In this document: positions 7,840 to 16,920 of the stretch, in pieces
Numbering within the stretch: position 1 is the stretch's first letter
How the letters are laid out: each line of letters opens with the position of its first letter
Source of the DNA: Frigoribacterium sp. Leaf415
GTDB taxonomy: Bacteria > Actinomycetota > Actinomycetes > Actinomycetales > Microbacteriaceae
NCBI RefSeq assembly: GCF_001424645.1
Contig: NZ_LMQR01000001.1
Coordinates: 489,301-553,300 of the forward strand
Length of the DNA stretch: 64,000 bases
Reading direction: 5' to 3'
Notes under the pieces: generated by a model
The model's input: only the letters and a program-made list of their open reading frames with translations
What the model was told of the DNA's origin: nothing
The model's database searches: none
Position numbers and translations under genes: made by a program

Positions 7840-9136
7840 GGGTCGGCTGAGCGCCCCGATCCCGCTCGGAGCGCTCCGGCCCCCGCGCAACCCGATCAGC
7901 CGTGCCCTGCTCGACAAGGTGCTGGGGCGGATCATCGCCGCGGCCGGACTCGTGTTCGGCCTGCAAGCCCTGCCCGGCATGATCGGTCAGGTCGACAGCA
8001 TGCAACTCGCCTGGGCCTGGGTCATCGGCCTGGCGATGTTCGGCGGCTTCTTCGCGCTGGTCGTGGCGAGCCTCGTCCAGCGCGGCGTCACGACGGTCGA
8101 GGCCTTCGTCGCCATCGCCTACCTGATCGCCCTGGTCACCTGGCCCCTCGCCGTCGACGACCCCAGCGAGGTCCAGTCGAGCGTGCCGTGGCTCTGGTAC
8201 CTGTGCACCGTCGCGACGGCCTCGGCCGCCTCGGCGTTCTCGACCTGGATCGCCACCGGCTACCTCTTCGTCGCTCCGGCCGTCTACGGCTTCATCCGCC
8301 TGACACCGTCGGGCGGAGCGGTCTCCCCGCAGCGGGCGACCCTCGACTCCGTCTACGCGATCCTGCTCGGCGGCGCCGTGCTGATCCTCGTGGTGATCCT
8401 GCGCCAGGCGGCCGCGAACGTCGACCAGGCCCAGGCGACCGCCGTCGCGCGGTACTCCGAGGCCATCCGAGAGCACGCCACCGAGCTCGAGCGGGTGCAG
8501 GTCGACGCCATTGTCCACGACAGCGTCCTCACGACCTTCATCCAGGCGGCCAGAGCGTGGTCGCCCGACGAGCGCGAGCTGTCGACCAACATGGCCCGGA
8601 ACGCGATGTCCCACCTCTCGGCCGCGGCGAGCACGACGCCGTTCGACGAGTCCGACACCACGATCGCCGGCATGGTCGACCGCATCGAGGCCGCCGTGGC
8701 CGACCTGGGTGTCGCGGTCGAGCTGCGCCGGGGCCCGATCGAGGGCGACGGCATTCCGTCGACCGCCGCCGAGGCGCTCTACTCGGCCGCCGTGCAGGCC
8801 CTCGTCAACAGTTCGCAGCACGCCGGCGACGGGCCCGATGTGGAGCGCTGGGTGCGCGTCACCCGCGACCCGGCGGGCCTGACGACCGTCGAGGTCGGCG
8901 ACACGGGCAAGGGCTTCGAACCGACGACGGTGCCGACGGAGCGTCTCGGGGTCCGCGTCTCGATCCACGAGAGGCTCAACAACGCCGGCGGGCTCGCGAC
9001 CATCGACTCGGCACCGGGGCGCGGAACCCTCGTGCGCCTGCGGTGGCCCGTCGACGCGCTCCTCGACGGAGGCCGGACCCCCGACCGTTCGCCCGATCCC
9101 GCCGACGAGGCCGGCACCTCGGGGGGTGCCGCGTGA
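7829..9136 (+). CDS. Sensor histidine kinase (NarX/LiaS-like, GHKL ATPase)
   Basis: A 435-aa membrane kinase. About six hydrophobic segments lie in residues 30-200. A dimerisation/phosphotransfer helix then carries VDAIVHDSVLTTF, whose His is the likely phospho-acceptor, followed by a GHKL ATPase with N-box NSSQHA, G1-like DTGKGF and G2-like GRGT. This short ATPase is typical of kinases paired with LuxR-type regulators. The ATG lies inside the end of the regulator gene. The C-terminal tail is Asp/Pro-rich and probably disordered. The stop overlaps the next gene's start as GTGA, so all three products are made together. Confidence 0.88.
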   Translation: MAGEGRLSAPIPLGALRPPRNPISRALLDKVLGRIIAAAGLVFGLQALPGMIGQVDSMQLAWAWVIGLAMFGGFFALVVASLVQRGVTTVEAFVAIAYLIALVTWPLAVDDPSEVQSSVPWLWYLCTVATASAASAFSTWIATGYLFVAPAVYGFIRLTPSGGAVSPQRATLDSVYAILLGGAVLILVVILRQAAANVDQAQATAVARYSEAIREHATELERVQVDAIVHDSVLTTFIQAARAWSPDERELSTNMARNAMSHLSAAASTTPFDESDTTIAGMVDRIEAAVADLGVAVELRRGPIEGDGIPSTAAEALYSAAVQALVNSSQHAGDGPDVERWVRVTRDPAGLTTVEVGDTGKGFEPTTVPTERLGVRVSIHERLNNAGGLATIDSAPGRGTLVRLRWPVDALLDGGRTPDRSPDPADEAGTSGGAA

Positions 9137-10179
9137 GGGTCTCCGTGCCGCGATGGCTGATCGTGTCGCTGGCCGCGGTCTTCTCGGCGTACCACCTGGT
9201 CCTGGCCGTGGCGTCGCTGGACCGGTTCACCGATCCGCTGCCCGTCGTCGCGTGCATGGTGTTGTACGCCGCGGCGACCGTGGCCGTGCTGTGGCCCAGC
9301 AAGCACGTCATCATGCCCGTGTGGATGGCCTCGTTCTGCCTCGCCGTGAGCATCGTCCTGCCGCTCGTCGTGACCTCCGAGCTCGACAGCTCGGTGAAGA
9401 ACGGCTACGCCACCTGGTACGTGGCCGCCGTCGGCACGCTCATGGTGATCGTGTCCACGCGGCGTCGACAGGGCTTCGCCTGGCTCGGGGTCGGCTTCAT
9501 GGCGGTGCACGGCGTGCTGTGGGCCGGGGTCGAACAGATCGCCGACCTCGGCATCGTCGGCAGCGTGGTCTGGGTCGCCTTCAGCCACGCGATGTCGAGC
9601 ACGCTCACCCGTGCGGGGCGCGAGACGCGCGAGTTCATCCTCGCCGAGCACGAGGCGGCGGACTGGCAGGCCGCGCAGGAAGCCCACGTGAACGAGCGTC
9701 AGTACCGGTTGCTGCAGACGGGTCGGACGGCACGGCCGATGCTCCAGACCATCGTCCGCCGACACGGCGACCTGACCGCGGCCGAGCGACAGGAGTGCCT
9801 CAACCTCGAGGGAGCGATCCGGGACGAGATCCGGGGGCGTCGCCTCCTCGACGACGACGTCCGTCACGAGGTCATGGCGGCCCGCCGTCGCGGAGCCGTC
9901 GTCAGTCTCCTCGACGAGGGAGGCATCGACGACCTCGGGCCGACGGATCTGCGACGGGTCCATGCCGTGCTCGCCGGGGCCCTGCGCGATTCGCTCGCCG
10001 ATCGCATCATCGTCCGGACCGTCCAGGGCGGCGGAGACGACGCGGTCACGGTCGTCGGGCTCGGCTCGGCAGACCTGTCGTCGAGCGCGCTCGGCCGGGG
10101 GGTCTCGGCCGACGCGGACGAGGACGACGACGGCGACGAGGTCCAGCTCTGGCTGCAGATCCCTCGCTCGGCCTCCTGA
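9133..10179 (+). CDS. Six-helix membrane protein, kinase-like partner without ATPase domain
   Basis: A 348-aa protein of unknown function. The first ~165 residues form about six hydrophobic segments, from WLIVSLAAVFSAYHLVLAVA to IVGSVVWVAFSHAMSS, laid out like the membrane part of the kinase encoded upstream. The cytoplasmic half has a helix (TREFILAEHEAADWQAAQEAHVNERQYRLLQTGR) in the place of a DHp domain. No N-, G1- or G2-box follows, and the protein ends in an Asp-rich stretch and WLQIPRSAS. The GTGA overlap with the kinase stop indicates coupling. A non-catalytic co-sensor or kinase modulator is an inference; an independent membrane protein is the alternative. Confidence 0.7.
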   Translation: MRVSVPRWLIVSLAAVFSAYHLVLAVASLDRFTDPLPVVACMVLYAAATVAVLWPSKHVIMPVWMASFCLAVSIVLPLVVTSELDSSVKNGYATWYVAAVGTLMVIVSTRRRQGFAWLGVGFMAVHGVLWAGVEQIADLGIVGSVVWVAFSHAMSSTLTRAGRETREFILAEHEAADWQAAQEAHVNERQYRLLQTGRTARPMLQTIVRRHGDLTAAERQECLNLEGAIRDEIRGRRLLDDDVRHEVMAARRRGAVVSLLDEGGIDDLGPTDLRRVHAVLAGALRDSLADRIIVRTVQGGGDDAVTVVGLGSADLSSSALGRGVSADADEDDDGDEVQLWLQIPRSAS

Positions 10180-10220
10180 GCGTCCGACGGACCCTCACGC
10201 GGCGGGCACCGAAGACATGA

Positions 10221-10250
10221 GGAAGGGCCGGACGATCGTCCGGCCCTTCC
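10221..10250. terminator. Terminator hairpin after the two-component operon
   Basis: A perfect 15+15 bp inverted repeat (GGAAGGGCCGGACGA and its complement) begins 41 bp after the stop at 10179. It can serve both the plus-strand operon and accE coming from the right. Confidence 0.85.
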
Positions 10251-10262
10251 GAGACCCTGAGC

Positions 10263-10289
10263 CAGGGCGGCAACCCGAATGCCGCCCTG
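10263..10289. terminator. Second hairpin, possible accE-side terminator
   Basis: CAGGGCGGCA and its perfect complement flank a 7-nt loop, 13 bp beyond the first hairpin. The rest of the 10180-10455 gap (about 165 bp up to the accE stop) shows no convincing ORF or further structure. Confidence 0.6.
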
Positions 10290-10455
10290 ACTCCCCCTGC
10301 AGCGACCCGTTCACCCCGGTCGGCCACTGCTCGGTGGTGTGACTCCACGAGACACCCGGCACCAGCAAGCATGGTCGCTCGACGCCGCGTGTGCAGTCGT
10401 CATTTAGGGGGACACCCGGGCGAGGACGGCCACGTCCACCGCCGTCCCGGGGGAG

Positions 10456-10737
10456 TCACCCCGCGAAACCTCGCCAACGACCCTCGCCGGCCGCGATGGC
10501 GGGACGGGGTGCGCGGGCCGAGCGCGTCCAGGCCGACGTCGTGGGTCGTGAGGACGTCGTCGCCGACGCCTCGGCCCGGCCGGCCTCGACGACGGCGAGC
10601 AGCGCCGTGACCGCCGCCAGTTCGTCGGGCGTCGGGTCTCCGGCGACGACCCTGAGCAGGGGCGCCGACGGCTGCTCGTCCGCGTCGGTGGGGGGTTCCG
10701 TCGCGTCGGGCGACGCGGCTGCGTGGCGCCCGCTCAC
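10456..10737 (-). CDS. accE: Acyl-CoA carboxylase epsilon subunit (AccE)
   Basis: A 93-aa small subunit unique to actinobacterial acyl-CoA carboxylases. It stabilises the alpha6-beta6 complex and stimulates activity. The signature [24 protein letters not shown] matches the conserved LxVxxGxPTxEELAALxAV segment near the centre. The N-terminal ~30 residues are Pro/Asp/Glu-rich and the C-terminus ends in RWRGFAG, like the Trp-containing tail of the family. GTG start overlapping the accD stop as GTGA, so it is translated with AccD. Confidence 0.85.
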   Translation of the reverse strand: MSGRHAAASPDATEPPTDADEQPSAPLLRVVAGDPTPDELAAVTALLAVVEAGRAEASATTSSRPTTSAWTRSARAPRPAIAAGEGRWRGFAG

Positions 10738-12347
10738 AGGGGGATGTTCCCGTGCTTCTTCGGCGGCAGGGTCGCCCGTTTGGTCTTGAGGGCTCGCAGC
10801 GCCTTGATCACGGCGACCCGGGTCGCCGCCGGTTCGACGACGCCGTCGAGTTCGCCCCGCTCGGCGGCGAGGAAGGGGCTCGCGACGTTGTAGGTGTACT
10901 CGTTCGCGAGCCGTGTGCGCACGGCTGCCACGTCCTCGCCGGCCTCGGCCGCCGCCTTGATCTCGTTGCGGTAGAGGATGTTGACGGCACCCTGCCCGCC
11001 CATCACGGCGATCTCGGCCGTCGGCCAGGCGAGGTTGATGTCGGCACCCAGCTGCTTCGACCCCATGACGATGTAGGCGCCGCCGTAGGCCTTGCGGGTG
11101 ATCACCGTCACGAGCGGGACGGTCGCCTCGGCGTAGGCGTAGAGCAGCTTGGCGCCGCGGCGGATCACGCCCGTCCACTCCTGGTCGGTGCCGGGCAGGT
11201 ACCCGGGCACGTCGACGAGGGTGAGGATCGGGATGTTGAACGCGTCGCAGAAGCGCACGAAGCGGCTGGCCTTCTCACCGGCCTCGATGTTGAGGGTGCC
11301 GGCCATGGCGGACGGCTGGTTGGCGATGACGCCCACCGGGCGGCCCTCCACCCGGCCGAAGCCCACGACGATGTTGGGCGCGAAGAGCGGCTGGACCTCG
11401 AGGAACTCGCCGTCGTCGACGACGTGCTCGATCACCGTCATCACGTCGTAGGGCTGGTTCGGGCTGTCCGGGATCAGGGTGTTCAGCTGGCGGTCGTGGT
11501 CGGTGGTCTCGAGTTCGACCGGCACGTCGAAGACGTGCGGGTCGGCCAGGTTGTTGTCGGGCAGGTAGGACAGCAGGGCCCGGGCGTAGTCGAGCGCGTC
11601 GTCCTCGTCGCTCGCGAGGTAGTGCGAGACGCCCGAGACTTTGTTGTGGGTCAGGGCTCCGCCGAGTTCCTCGAAGCCGACGTCCTCACCCGTCACGGTC
11701 TTGATGACGTCGGGCCCGGTGACGAACATGTGGCTCGTCTTGTCGACCATGATCACGAAGTCGGTCAGCGCGGGGGAGTACACGGCGCCTCCGGCCGCGG
11801 GGCCCATGATCAGCGAGATCTGGGGGATGACACCCGAGGCGGCCGTGTTCAGCCGGAAGATCTCGCCGTACTTGCCGAGGGCGACGACGCCTTCCTGGAT
11901 GCGCGCCCCGCCCGAGTCGAGGATGCCGATGATGGGCACCCCGGTCTTGAGGGCCAGCTGCATGACCTTGATGATCTTCTCGCCCGCGACCTCGCCGAGC
12001 GAGCCGCCGAAGATGGTGAAGTCCTGGGAGTAGACCGCGACCTGGCGGCCGTGGATCGTGCCCGTGCCCGTGACGACCGCGTCGCCGTAGGGTCGCTTGG
12101 CCTCCATGCCGAAGGCGTGCGTGCGGTGCCGGACGAACTCGTCCAGCTCGACGAACGAGCCCGGGTCGAGCAGCTCGTCGATCCGCTCTCGGGCCGTCTT
12201 CTTGCCCTTGGCGTGTTGCTTGGCGATCGCGGCCTCGCCGCTGGCCGTCACGGCCTCGTGATAGCGGGCCTTGAGGTCGGCGAGCTTGCCCGCGGTGGTG
12301 TGCAGGTCGGGCGCGGCGTCGGTGAGGGGCGCGGAGTCAGGAGTCAC
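10734..12347 (-). CDS. accD: Acyl-CoA carboxylase carboxyltransferase beta subunit (AccD, propionyl/acetyl-CoA type)
   Basis: A 537-aa carboxyltransferase of the crotonase fold that moves CO2 from carboxybiotin on AccA3 to acetyl- or propionyl-CoA. Visible: [23 protein letters not shown]; oxyanion-hole stretches SGGARIQEG and [14 protein letters not shown] in the N-half; [33 protein letters not shown] and [14 protein letters not shown] in the C-half; and the family ending KKHGNIPL. Length matches AccD5/AccD6-like proteins. The GTG at 12347 is chosen because it is 7 nt after TAGAGT; a GTG at 12356 lies inside that hexamer. It diverges from birA, which biotinylates the alpha chain. Confidence 0.94.
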   Translation of the reverse strand: MTPDSAPLTDAAPDLHTTAGKLADLKARYHEAVTASGEAAIAKQHAKGKKTARERIDELLDPGSFVELDEFVRHRTHAFGMEAKRPYGDAVVTGTGTIHGRQVAVYSQDFTIFGGSLGEVAGEKIIKVMQLALKTGVPIIGILDSGGARIQEGVVALGKYGEIFRLNTAASGVIPQISLIMGPAAGGAVYSPALTDFVIMVDKTSHMFVTGPDVIKTVTGEDVGFEELGGALTHNKVSGVSHYLASDEDDALDYARALLSYLPDNNLADPHVFDVPVELETTDHDRQLNTLIPDSPNQPYDVMTVIEHVVDDGEFLEVQPLFAPNIVVGFGRVEGRPVGVIANQPSAMAGTLNIEAGEKASRFVRFCDAFNIPILTLVDVPGYLPGTDQEWTGVIRRGAKLLYAYAEATVPLVTVITRKAYGGAYIVMGSKQLGADINLAWPTAEIAVMGGQGAVNILYRNEIKAAAEAGEDVAAVRTRLANEYTYNVASPFLAAERGELDGVVEPAATRVAVIKALRALKTKRATLPPKKHGNIPL

Positions 12348-12354
12348 GCGCCTC

Positions 12355-12448
12355 ACTCTACTGACCGACCCGGGGCCACCCGTTGGAGGTTTCCACGCGT
12401 GGACGCCGCCGGACGTCGTAGGAGTCGTCAACTGCGGCCCCGTAGGCT
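12355..12448. promoter_or_regulatory. Divergent leaderless promoters of accD and birA with a central palindrome
   Basis: Minus strand: TAGAGT (12360-12355), N7, GTG of accD. Plus strand: TAGGCT (12443-12448), N6, ATG of birA. Between them is a perfect 12-bp palindrome, TCCACGCGTGGA, at 12392-12403, placed where an operator could act on both promoters. The -10 calls rest on spacing; the operator role is inference. Confidence 0.6.
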
Positions 12449-12454
12449 GCTCCG

Positions 12455-13234
12455 ATGGCCTTCCCCCTCAGTGCGTCCGTCAGCCCCCGTCTCGTGGTGC
12501 TCGAGTCCACCGGGTCGACCAACGCCGACCTGCTGGCAGCCGTCGACGAGCCGCACCTGGCGACCTGGCTGACCCTCGACCAGTCCGCGGGGCGGGGCCG
12601 GCTCGACCGACGGTGGCAGACCGCGCCCGGTCGTTCCCTCGCGGTGAGCGTGTTGCTGCACCGGGACGACCTGCCGGTCGACTCGCTCGGCTGGGTGCCG
12701 CTCCTCGCCGGGGTGGCGATGCGCGCCTCCGTCCGGGGCGTGGTCGAGAACGGCGACGTCACGCTGAAGTGGCCCAACGACGTGCAGGTCGACGGTGACA
12801 AGGTCTGCGGCCTGCTCGCCGAGCTGCGGCCCGACGCGAGCGCCGTGGTCGTGGGTGCCGGGGTCAACCTCACGGTGCCCGCCGACGACCTGCCCACCCC
12901 GACCTCGACGTCGCTCGGTCTGCACGGTGCGCGGGGCACGGCCCTCGAGCTCGCGGACGCCGTGACGTCGTCGTGGGTCTCGGGCCTGGCCCGGCTCGTC
13001 GGCGACCTCGCCGCGGCCCGCGGCGACGCGGTCGCGAGCGGCGCACTGGCGCTGGTCCGCGCGGACTGCGCGACCCTGGGGCGCGACGTCCGCGTCGAAC
13101 TCCCCGGAGGCGCGGCCCTGGTCGGCGAGGCGGTGGACGTCGACGAGGCGGGCCGCTTGGTCGTCCGCTCCGCCTCGACCGGCGAACCGTCGGCCGTCGC
13201 TTCGGGCGACGTCACGCATCTGCGGTATGAATGA
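12455..13234 (+). CDS. birA: Biotin--[acetyl-CoA-carboxylase] ligase (BirA, catalytic type)
   Basis: A 259-aa biotin protein ligase without the N-terminal HTH repressor domain, as in other actinobacteria. It adenylates biotin and attaches it to the EAMKM lysine of the AccA3-like chain. Seen: STGSTNADL, the biotinyl-AMP loop [41 protein letters not shown], and a C-terminal SH3-like cap near [16 protein letters not shown]. The ATG is 6 nt after TAGGCT, implying a leaderless mRNA. It overlaps the next gene by 8 bp. The neighbourhood (accE-accD divergent) fits its role. Confidence 0.92.
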   Translation: MAFPLSASVSPRLVVLESTGSTNADLLAAVDEPHLATWLTLDQSAGRGRLDRRWQTAPGRSLAVSVLLHRDDLPVDSLGWVPLLAGVAMRASVRGVVENGDVTLKWPNDVQVDGDKVCGLLAELRPDASAVVVGAGVNLTVPADDLPTPTSTSLGLHGARGTALELADAVTSSWVSGLARLVGDLAAARGDAVASGALALVRADCATLGRDVRVELPGGAALVGEAVDVDEAGRLVVRSASTGEPSAVASGDVTHLRYE

Positions 13235-13787
13235 GCCTGTGAGCACCGACGGACCGCAGCCGACCGAGTACGTCGTCGCGCGGCTGCGTCCCCACGCCCG
13301 CGTGCTCTTCTGGCCGTCGCTCGCGCTCGTCGGCATCTGCGCCGCGACCGGCTACTTCGGCGGCCGCTTCGACGTCGAGTGGCAGAACTACGTCGTGCTG
13401 GGCGCAGCCGTCGCCCTGATCGTGCTGCTCTGGCTGGTCCCCGTGCTGATCTGGCTCGGCAAGCGCTACGTCGTCACCTCGCGGCGCCTCGTGGTGCGCA
13501 AGGGGCTGTTCGTGCGCACTCGCCAAGAGCTGCTGCACAGCCGCGGGTACGACCTCACGGTGCGCAAGAACTCGGTGCAGAGCGCGTTCCGCAGCGGAGA
13601 CGTCCTGATCAACACCGGCCTCGACCGTCCGCTCGTCCTCTGGGACGTGCCGTCGGCCGATCTCGTCCAATCGACCCTGCACGACCTGATGGAGTCGAAC
13701 CTCAACAGCGTCGCCCAGCGTCGCCAGCACGAGCAGTCCGTCGGGCACGCCGACACCACCTCGTGGGGCGACGACCGGGTTTCCTGA
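13227..13787 (+). CDS. PH domain-containing membrane protein (DUF304/bPH2-like)
   Basis: A 186-aa protein with two membrane helices near residues 27-45 (LFWPSLALVGICAATGYF) and 53-75 (NYVVLGAAVALIVLLWLVPVLIWLG). A bacterial PH-like domain follows (KRYVVTSRRLVVRKGLFVRTRQELLHSRGYDLTVRKNSVQSAFRSGDVLI). The pattern 'YxxTxxRLxxxxGxxxxxxxxxxLxxxxxxxxxxxxxQxxxGxGDV' is that of DUF304 proteins. ATG 13227 overlaps birA by 8 bp; a GTG at 13239 is an alternative start. Function is unknown. Co-expression with birA is common in actinobacteria and says little about role. Confidence 0.82.
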   Translation: MNEPVSTDGPQPTEYVVARLRPHARVLFWPSLALVGICAATGYFGGRFDVEWQNYVVLGAAVALIVLLWLVPVLIWLGKRYVVTSRRLVVRKGLFVRTRQELLHSRGYDLTVRKNSVQSAFRSGDVLINTGLDRPLVLWDVPSADLVQSTLHDLMESNLNSVAQRRQHEQSVGHADTTSWGDDRVS

Positions 13788-13803
13788 CCCGGCGCGCGTG
13801 ATA

Positions 13804-13809
13804 TAGGAT
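13804..13809 (+). promoter_or_regulatory. -10 box of UDP-glucose dehydrogenase, leaderless
   Basis: TAGGAT followed by ATTACA (6 nt) and ATG 13816, in a short AT-rich patch that stands out from the surroundings. Confidence 0.7.
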
Positions 13810-13815
13810 ATTACA

Positions 13816-15120
13816 ATGCGAATCTCAGTCATCGGTTGCGGTTACCTCGGAGCCGTGCACGCCGCGTGCATGGCCGACCTCGGGCACGACGTGGTCGGCA
13901 TCGACGTCGACCCGGGCAAGATCGCCCTGCTCTCGTCGGGTCACGCCCCGTTCTTCGAGCCCGGTCTGCCCGAGGCCCTCCGTCGGGCCCTCGACTCGGG
14001 GCGGCTGCGGTTCTCGACCGACCCCGCCGACGCCGCCGGCTCGCAGGTCCACTTCGTCGCCGTCGGCACGCCGCAGACCCCGGGCAGCGACGCGGCCGAC
14101 CTGACCTACGTCGACGCCGCGGTCCAGGGGCTGCTGCCCCACCTCGCCGACGGCGACCTCGTGGTGGGCAAGTCCACCGTTCCCGTCGGCACCGCGAGCC
14201 GACTCGCCGACCTGGTCCGCGCCTCCTCGGGGGCCGACCTGGCCTGGAACCCCGAGTTCCTCCGCGAGGGCTTCGCCGTGGCCGACACCGTCGCGCCCGA
14301 TCGTTTCGTCTACGGGGTGCCCTCCGGCGACGCCGGTGAGCGTGCGACGGCGATGCTCGACGAGGTCTACGCCACGGCTCTGGCGACGGGAACACCCCGG
14401 CTCGTGACCGGGTACGCGACGGCCGAACTGGTGAAGGTCTCGGCCAATGCGTTCCTCGCCACGAAGATCTCGTTCATCAACGCGATGGCCGAGATCGCCG
14501 AGGCCACCGGCGCCGACGTGACGCAACTGGCCGACGCGATCGGGCACGACGCCCGCATCGGTCGCCGGTTCCTCAACGCCGGGCTCGGCTTCGGCGGCGG
14601 GTGCCTGCCGAAGGACATCAGGGCGTTCCGGGCCCGCTCGCGCGAGCTGGGGCTCGAGTCCCTCGACTTCCTCGCCGACGTGGACGCCGTCAACCTGCGT
14701 CGCCGCGACCGCGTCGTCGAGCTCGCGGGCGAGCTGCTCGGAGAGGTGCGCGGTGCACGCGTGGCCGTCCTCGGCGTGGCCTTCAAGCCCGACAGCGACG
14801 ACGTCCGCGACTCTCCCGCCCTCGACGTCGCCCGTCGACTGCACGCCGCCGGCGCGGACGTGGTCGTCCACGACCCCGAAGCCAACGCGACCGCCGTCCG
14901 GCTGGCTCCCGACCTCACCTACGTCGCAGACGTCCCGACCGCTCTCCGCGACGCCGAGCTCGTGTTGGTCCTCACCGAATGGAAGCAGTTCAAGGCACTG
15001 CGCCCGGCCGAGGTCGCCGCCCTGGTCTCCCGGCGACGCATCGTCGACGCCCGCAACGTGTTCGACCCCGCCGAGTGGCGCGAGGCCGGATTCGACTTCC
15101 GAGGGCTCGGGCGGCCGTAG
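13816..15120 (+). CDS. ugd: UDP-glucose 6-dehydrogenase
   Basis: A 434-aa NAD-dependent dehydrogenase that oxidises UDP-glucose twice to UDP-glucuronate. Seen: N-terminal Rossmann MRISVIGCGYLGAVHA; VGTPQTPG; KSTVPVGT; WNPEFLREGFAVAD; the central YATAELVKVSANAFLATKISFINAMAEI; the catalytic Cys in GLGFGGGCLPKD; and the C-terminal GVAFKPDSDDVRDSPALDV. A UDP-ManNAc dehydrogenase is the main alternative, but the overall pattern fits UGDs. It supplies UDP-GlcA, a probable precursor for the glycan cluster that begins 3 kb downstream. Single-gene unit with its own leaderless promoter. Confidence 0.9.
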   Translation: MRISVIGCGYLGAVHAACMADLGHDVVGIDVDPGKIALLSSGHAPFFEPGLPEALRRALDSGRLRFSTDPADAAGSQVHFVAVGTPQTPGSDAADLTYVDAAVQGLLPHLADGDLVVGKSTVPVGTASRLADLVRASSGADLAWNPEFLREGFAVADTVAPDRFVYGVPSGDAGERATAMLDEVYATALATGTPRLVTGYATAELVKVSANAFLATKISFINAMAEIAEATGADVTQLADAIGHDARIGRRFLNAGLGFGGGCLPKDIRAFRARSRELGLESLDFLADVDAVNLRRRDRVVELAGELLGEVRGARVAVLGVAFKPDSDDVRDSPALDVARRLHAAGADVVVHDPEANATAVRLAPDLTYVADVPTALRDAELVLVLTEWKQFKALRPAEVAALVSRRRIVDARNVFDPAEWREAGFDFRGLGRP

Positions 15121-15229
15121 CCGGCCCACGACCAAGCCGGCCATCGGGCAAGATGGTCCGAGCCGGAAGTCGACGGATGGCGCCGTCCGCTCGCGGTGAT
15201 GCCGGGAAGCGCGACAGGAAGAAGATCAG

Positions 15230-16366
15230 ATGGCAAACCGTGTCGGTGTGATCGGGGGCGGCCAGCTCGCCCGCATGATGATCCCGCCCGCCGTCAACCT
15301 CGGCATCGAGATCAGCGTCCTCGCCGAGGCCGAGGGCAGTTCGGCCCGGCTGGCCGCGACCCGGGTGGGCGACTACCACGACGTCGACGTCGTCCTCGAC
15401 TTCGCCCGCACGGTCGACGTGATCACCTTCGACCACGAGCACGTTCCCCAGCACGTCCTCGCCGCTCTCGTCGACGCGGGCGTCCGCGTGCACCCCGGGC
15501 CGTCCGCGCTGGCCGTCGCGCAGGACAAGATCGTGATGCGTCAGCGGCTCTCCGAGCTCGGGCTGCCCGTCCCCGACTGGGCGGCCGTCCGCGACGCCAC
15601 CGAGCTCGAGGCGTTCCTCGCCGACCACGGTGGCCGAGCGGTCGTCAAGACCGCGCGGGGCGGCTACGACGGCAAGGGCGTGCGCGTGGTCTCGGCCGCC
15701 CACGACGCCGACGACTGGTTCGGCGCCCTGGCCGAGGACGGCAACGGAGGCGCGCTCCTGGTCGAAGAGCTCGTCTCGTTCCGGCGCGAACTGTCGCAGC
15801 TCGTGGCCCGACGGCCGAGCGGCGACATCGTCCCCTGGCCCCTCGTCGAGACCGTCCAACGCGACGGGGTGTGCTCCGAGGTCTTCGCCCCGGCGCCCTC
15901 GAGCGCCGGTCGGTCGGCCGACCTGGCCGACGAGATCGCCCGGACGGTCGCCGAACGGCTCGACGTCACGGGTGTCCTGGCCGTCGAGCTGTTCGAGACG
16001 ACCGACGAGCGCCTCCTGATCAACGAGCTCGCCATGCGGCCGCACAACACCGGCCACTGGACGATCGACGGGTCGACCACGAGTCAGTTCGAACAGCACC
16101 TCCGTGCCGTGCTCGACCTGCCCCTCGGCGACACGGCCTGCCACCGGCCCTGGAGCGTCATGCTGAACGTGCTGGGCGGGCCGGCGACGGGGTCGATGGC
16201 CGACCGTCTGCCCGCCCTCATGGCCGACCAGCCGGCGGTCAAGGTGCACGACTACGGCAAGGACCCCCGGCCCGGGCGCAAGGTCGGGCACGTCACCGCG
16301 GTCGGCGACGACCTCGACGAGGCCGTCTTCCGGGCGCGCGCCGCTGTCGAGTTCTTCACCGACTGA
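15230..16366 (+). CDS. purK: 5-(carboxyamino)imidazole ribonucleotide synthase (PurK)
   Basis: A 378-aa ATP-grasp enzyme that carboxylates AIR with bicarbonate and ATP to N5-CAIR in purine synthesis. Seen: VGVIGGGQLARMM at the N-terminus; TFDHEHVP; the ATP-grasp loop VVKTARGGYDGKGVRVV; LLINELAMRPHNTGHWTID; and GKDPRPGRKVGHVTAVG at the end. Start ATG 15230 after AGGAAGAAG. The 109-bp upstream gap contains a short GCCGGCC-rich inverted repeat (about 15118-15142) that may terminate ugd. purE follows 17 bp downstream, although purE also has its own -10. Confidence 0.93.
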   Translation: MANRVGVIGGGQLARMMIPPAVNLGIEISVLAEAEGSSARLAATRVGDYHDVDVVLDFARTVDVITFDHEHVPQHVLAALVDAGVRVHPGPSALAVAQDKIVMRQRLSELGLPVPDWAAVRDATELEAFLADHGGRAVVKTARGGYDGKGVRVVSAAHDADDWFGALAEDGNGGALLVEELVSFRRELSQLVARRPSGDIVPWPLVETVQRDGVCSEVFAPAPSSAGRSADLADEIARTVAERLDVTGVLAVELFETTDERLLINELAMRPHNTGHWTIDGSTTSQFEQHLRAVLDLPLGDTACHRPWSVMLNVLGGPATGSMADRLPALMADQPAVKVHDYGKDPRPGRKVGHVTAVGDDLDEAVFRARAAVEFFTD

Positions 16367-16370
16367 CGGC

Positions 16371-16376
16371 TATCCT
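16371..16376 (+). promoter_or_regulatory. -10 box of purE, leaderless
   Basis: TATCCT, then CTAGTCC (7 nt), then GTG 16384. It lies entirely in the 17-bp gap between purK and purE, giving purE a private promoter in addition to any read-through. Confidence 0.7.
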
Positions 16377-16383
16377 CTAGTCC

Positions 16384-16920
16384 GTGTCCGACCCGAAGAG
16401 CACCGACGTGCGCCCGAACGACCCCGCCGTACCCGCCAAGGTCGCCATCGTCATGGGCTCCGACAGCGACTGGCCCACCATGCAAGGGGCCTCGACCGTG
16501 CTGTCCGAGCTGGGCATCCCGCACGAGGTCGAGGTCGTCTCGGCCCACCGCACGCCCGACAAGATGATCGCCTTCGGTCGCGACGCGGCCGGTCGGGGAC
16601 TGTCCGTCATCATCGCCGGGGCCGGGGGAGCCGCGCACCTGCCCGGCATGATCGCGTCGGTCACCACCCTCCCCGTGGTCGGTGTGCCCGTCGCGCTGGC
16701 CAAGCTCGACGGCCTGGACTCGCTCCTCTCGATCGTGCAGATGCCGGCCGGCATCCCCGTGGCGACGGTCTCGATCGGCGGTGCGGCGAACGCCGGTCTG
16801 CTCGCGGCCCGCATCATCGGCTCGCACGACCCGGTGATCGCCGAGCGGCTGGCCCGCCACGCCGAGTCCCTCGCCGAGCTGGTCGAGCAGAAGAACGCCG
16901 ACCTGCGTCGATCGCTGTGA
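16384..16920 (+). CDS. purE: N5-CAIR mutase (PurE, class I)
   Basis: A 178-aa enzyme that rearranges N5-CAIR to CAIR, the step after PurK. Core motifs: [26 protein letters not shown] with the catalytic His, [28 protein letters not shown] and [26 protein letters not shown] ~18-residue polar extension precedes the core, as in other actinobacteria. The GTG start is set by the -10 hexamer 7 nt upstream. The stop overlaps the next gene as GTGA. Confidence 0.94.
   Translation: MSDPKSTDVRPNDPAVPAKVAIVMGSDSDWPTMQGASTVLSELGIPHEVEVVSAHRTPDKMIAFGRDAAGRGLSVIIAGAGGAAHLPGMIASVTTLPVVGVPVALAKLDGLDSLLSIVQMPAGIPVATVSIGGAANAGLLAARIIGSHDPVIAERLARHAESLAELVEQKNADLRRSL

Noticed and set aside
10218..10343. A possible 42-codon Cys-containing peptide after the two-component operon
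   Set aside because: Its frame runs through both terminator hairpins, lacks a ribosome site and shows no leader-peptide pattern. Coincidence is more likely.
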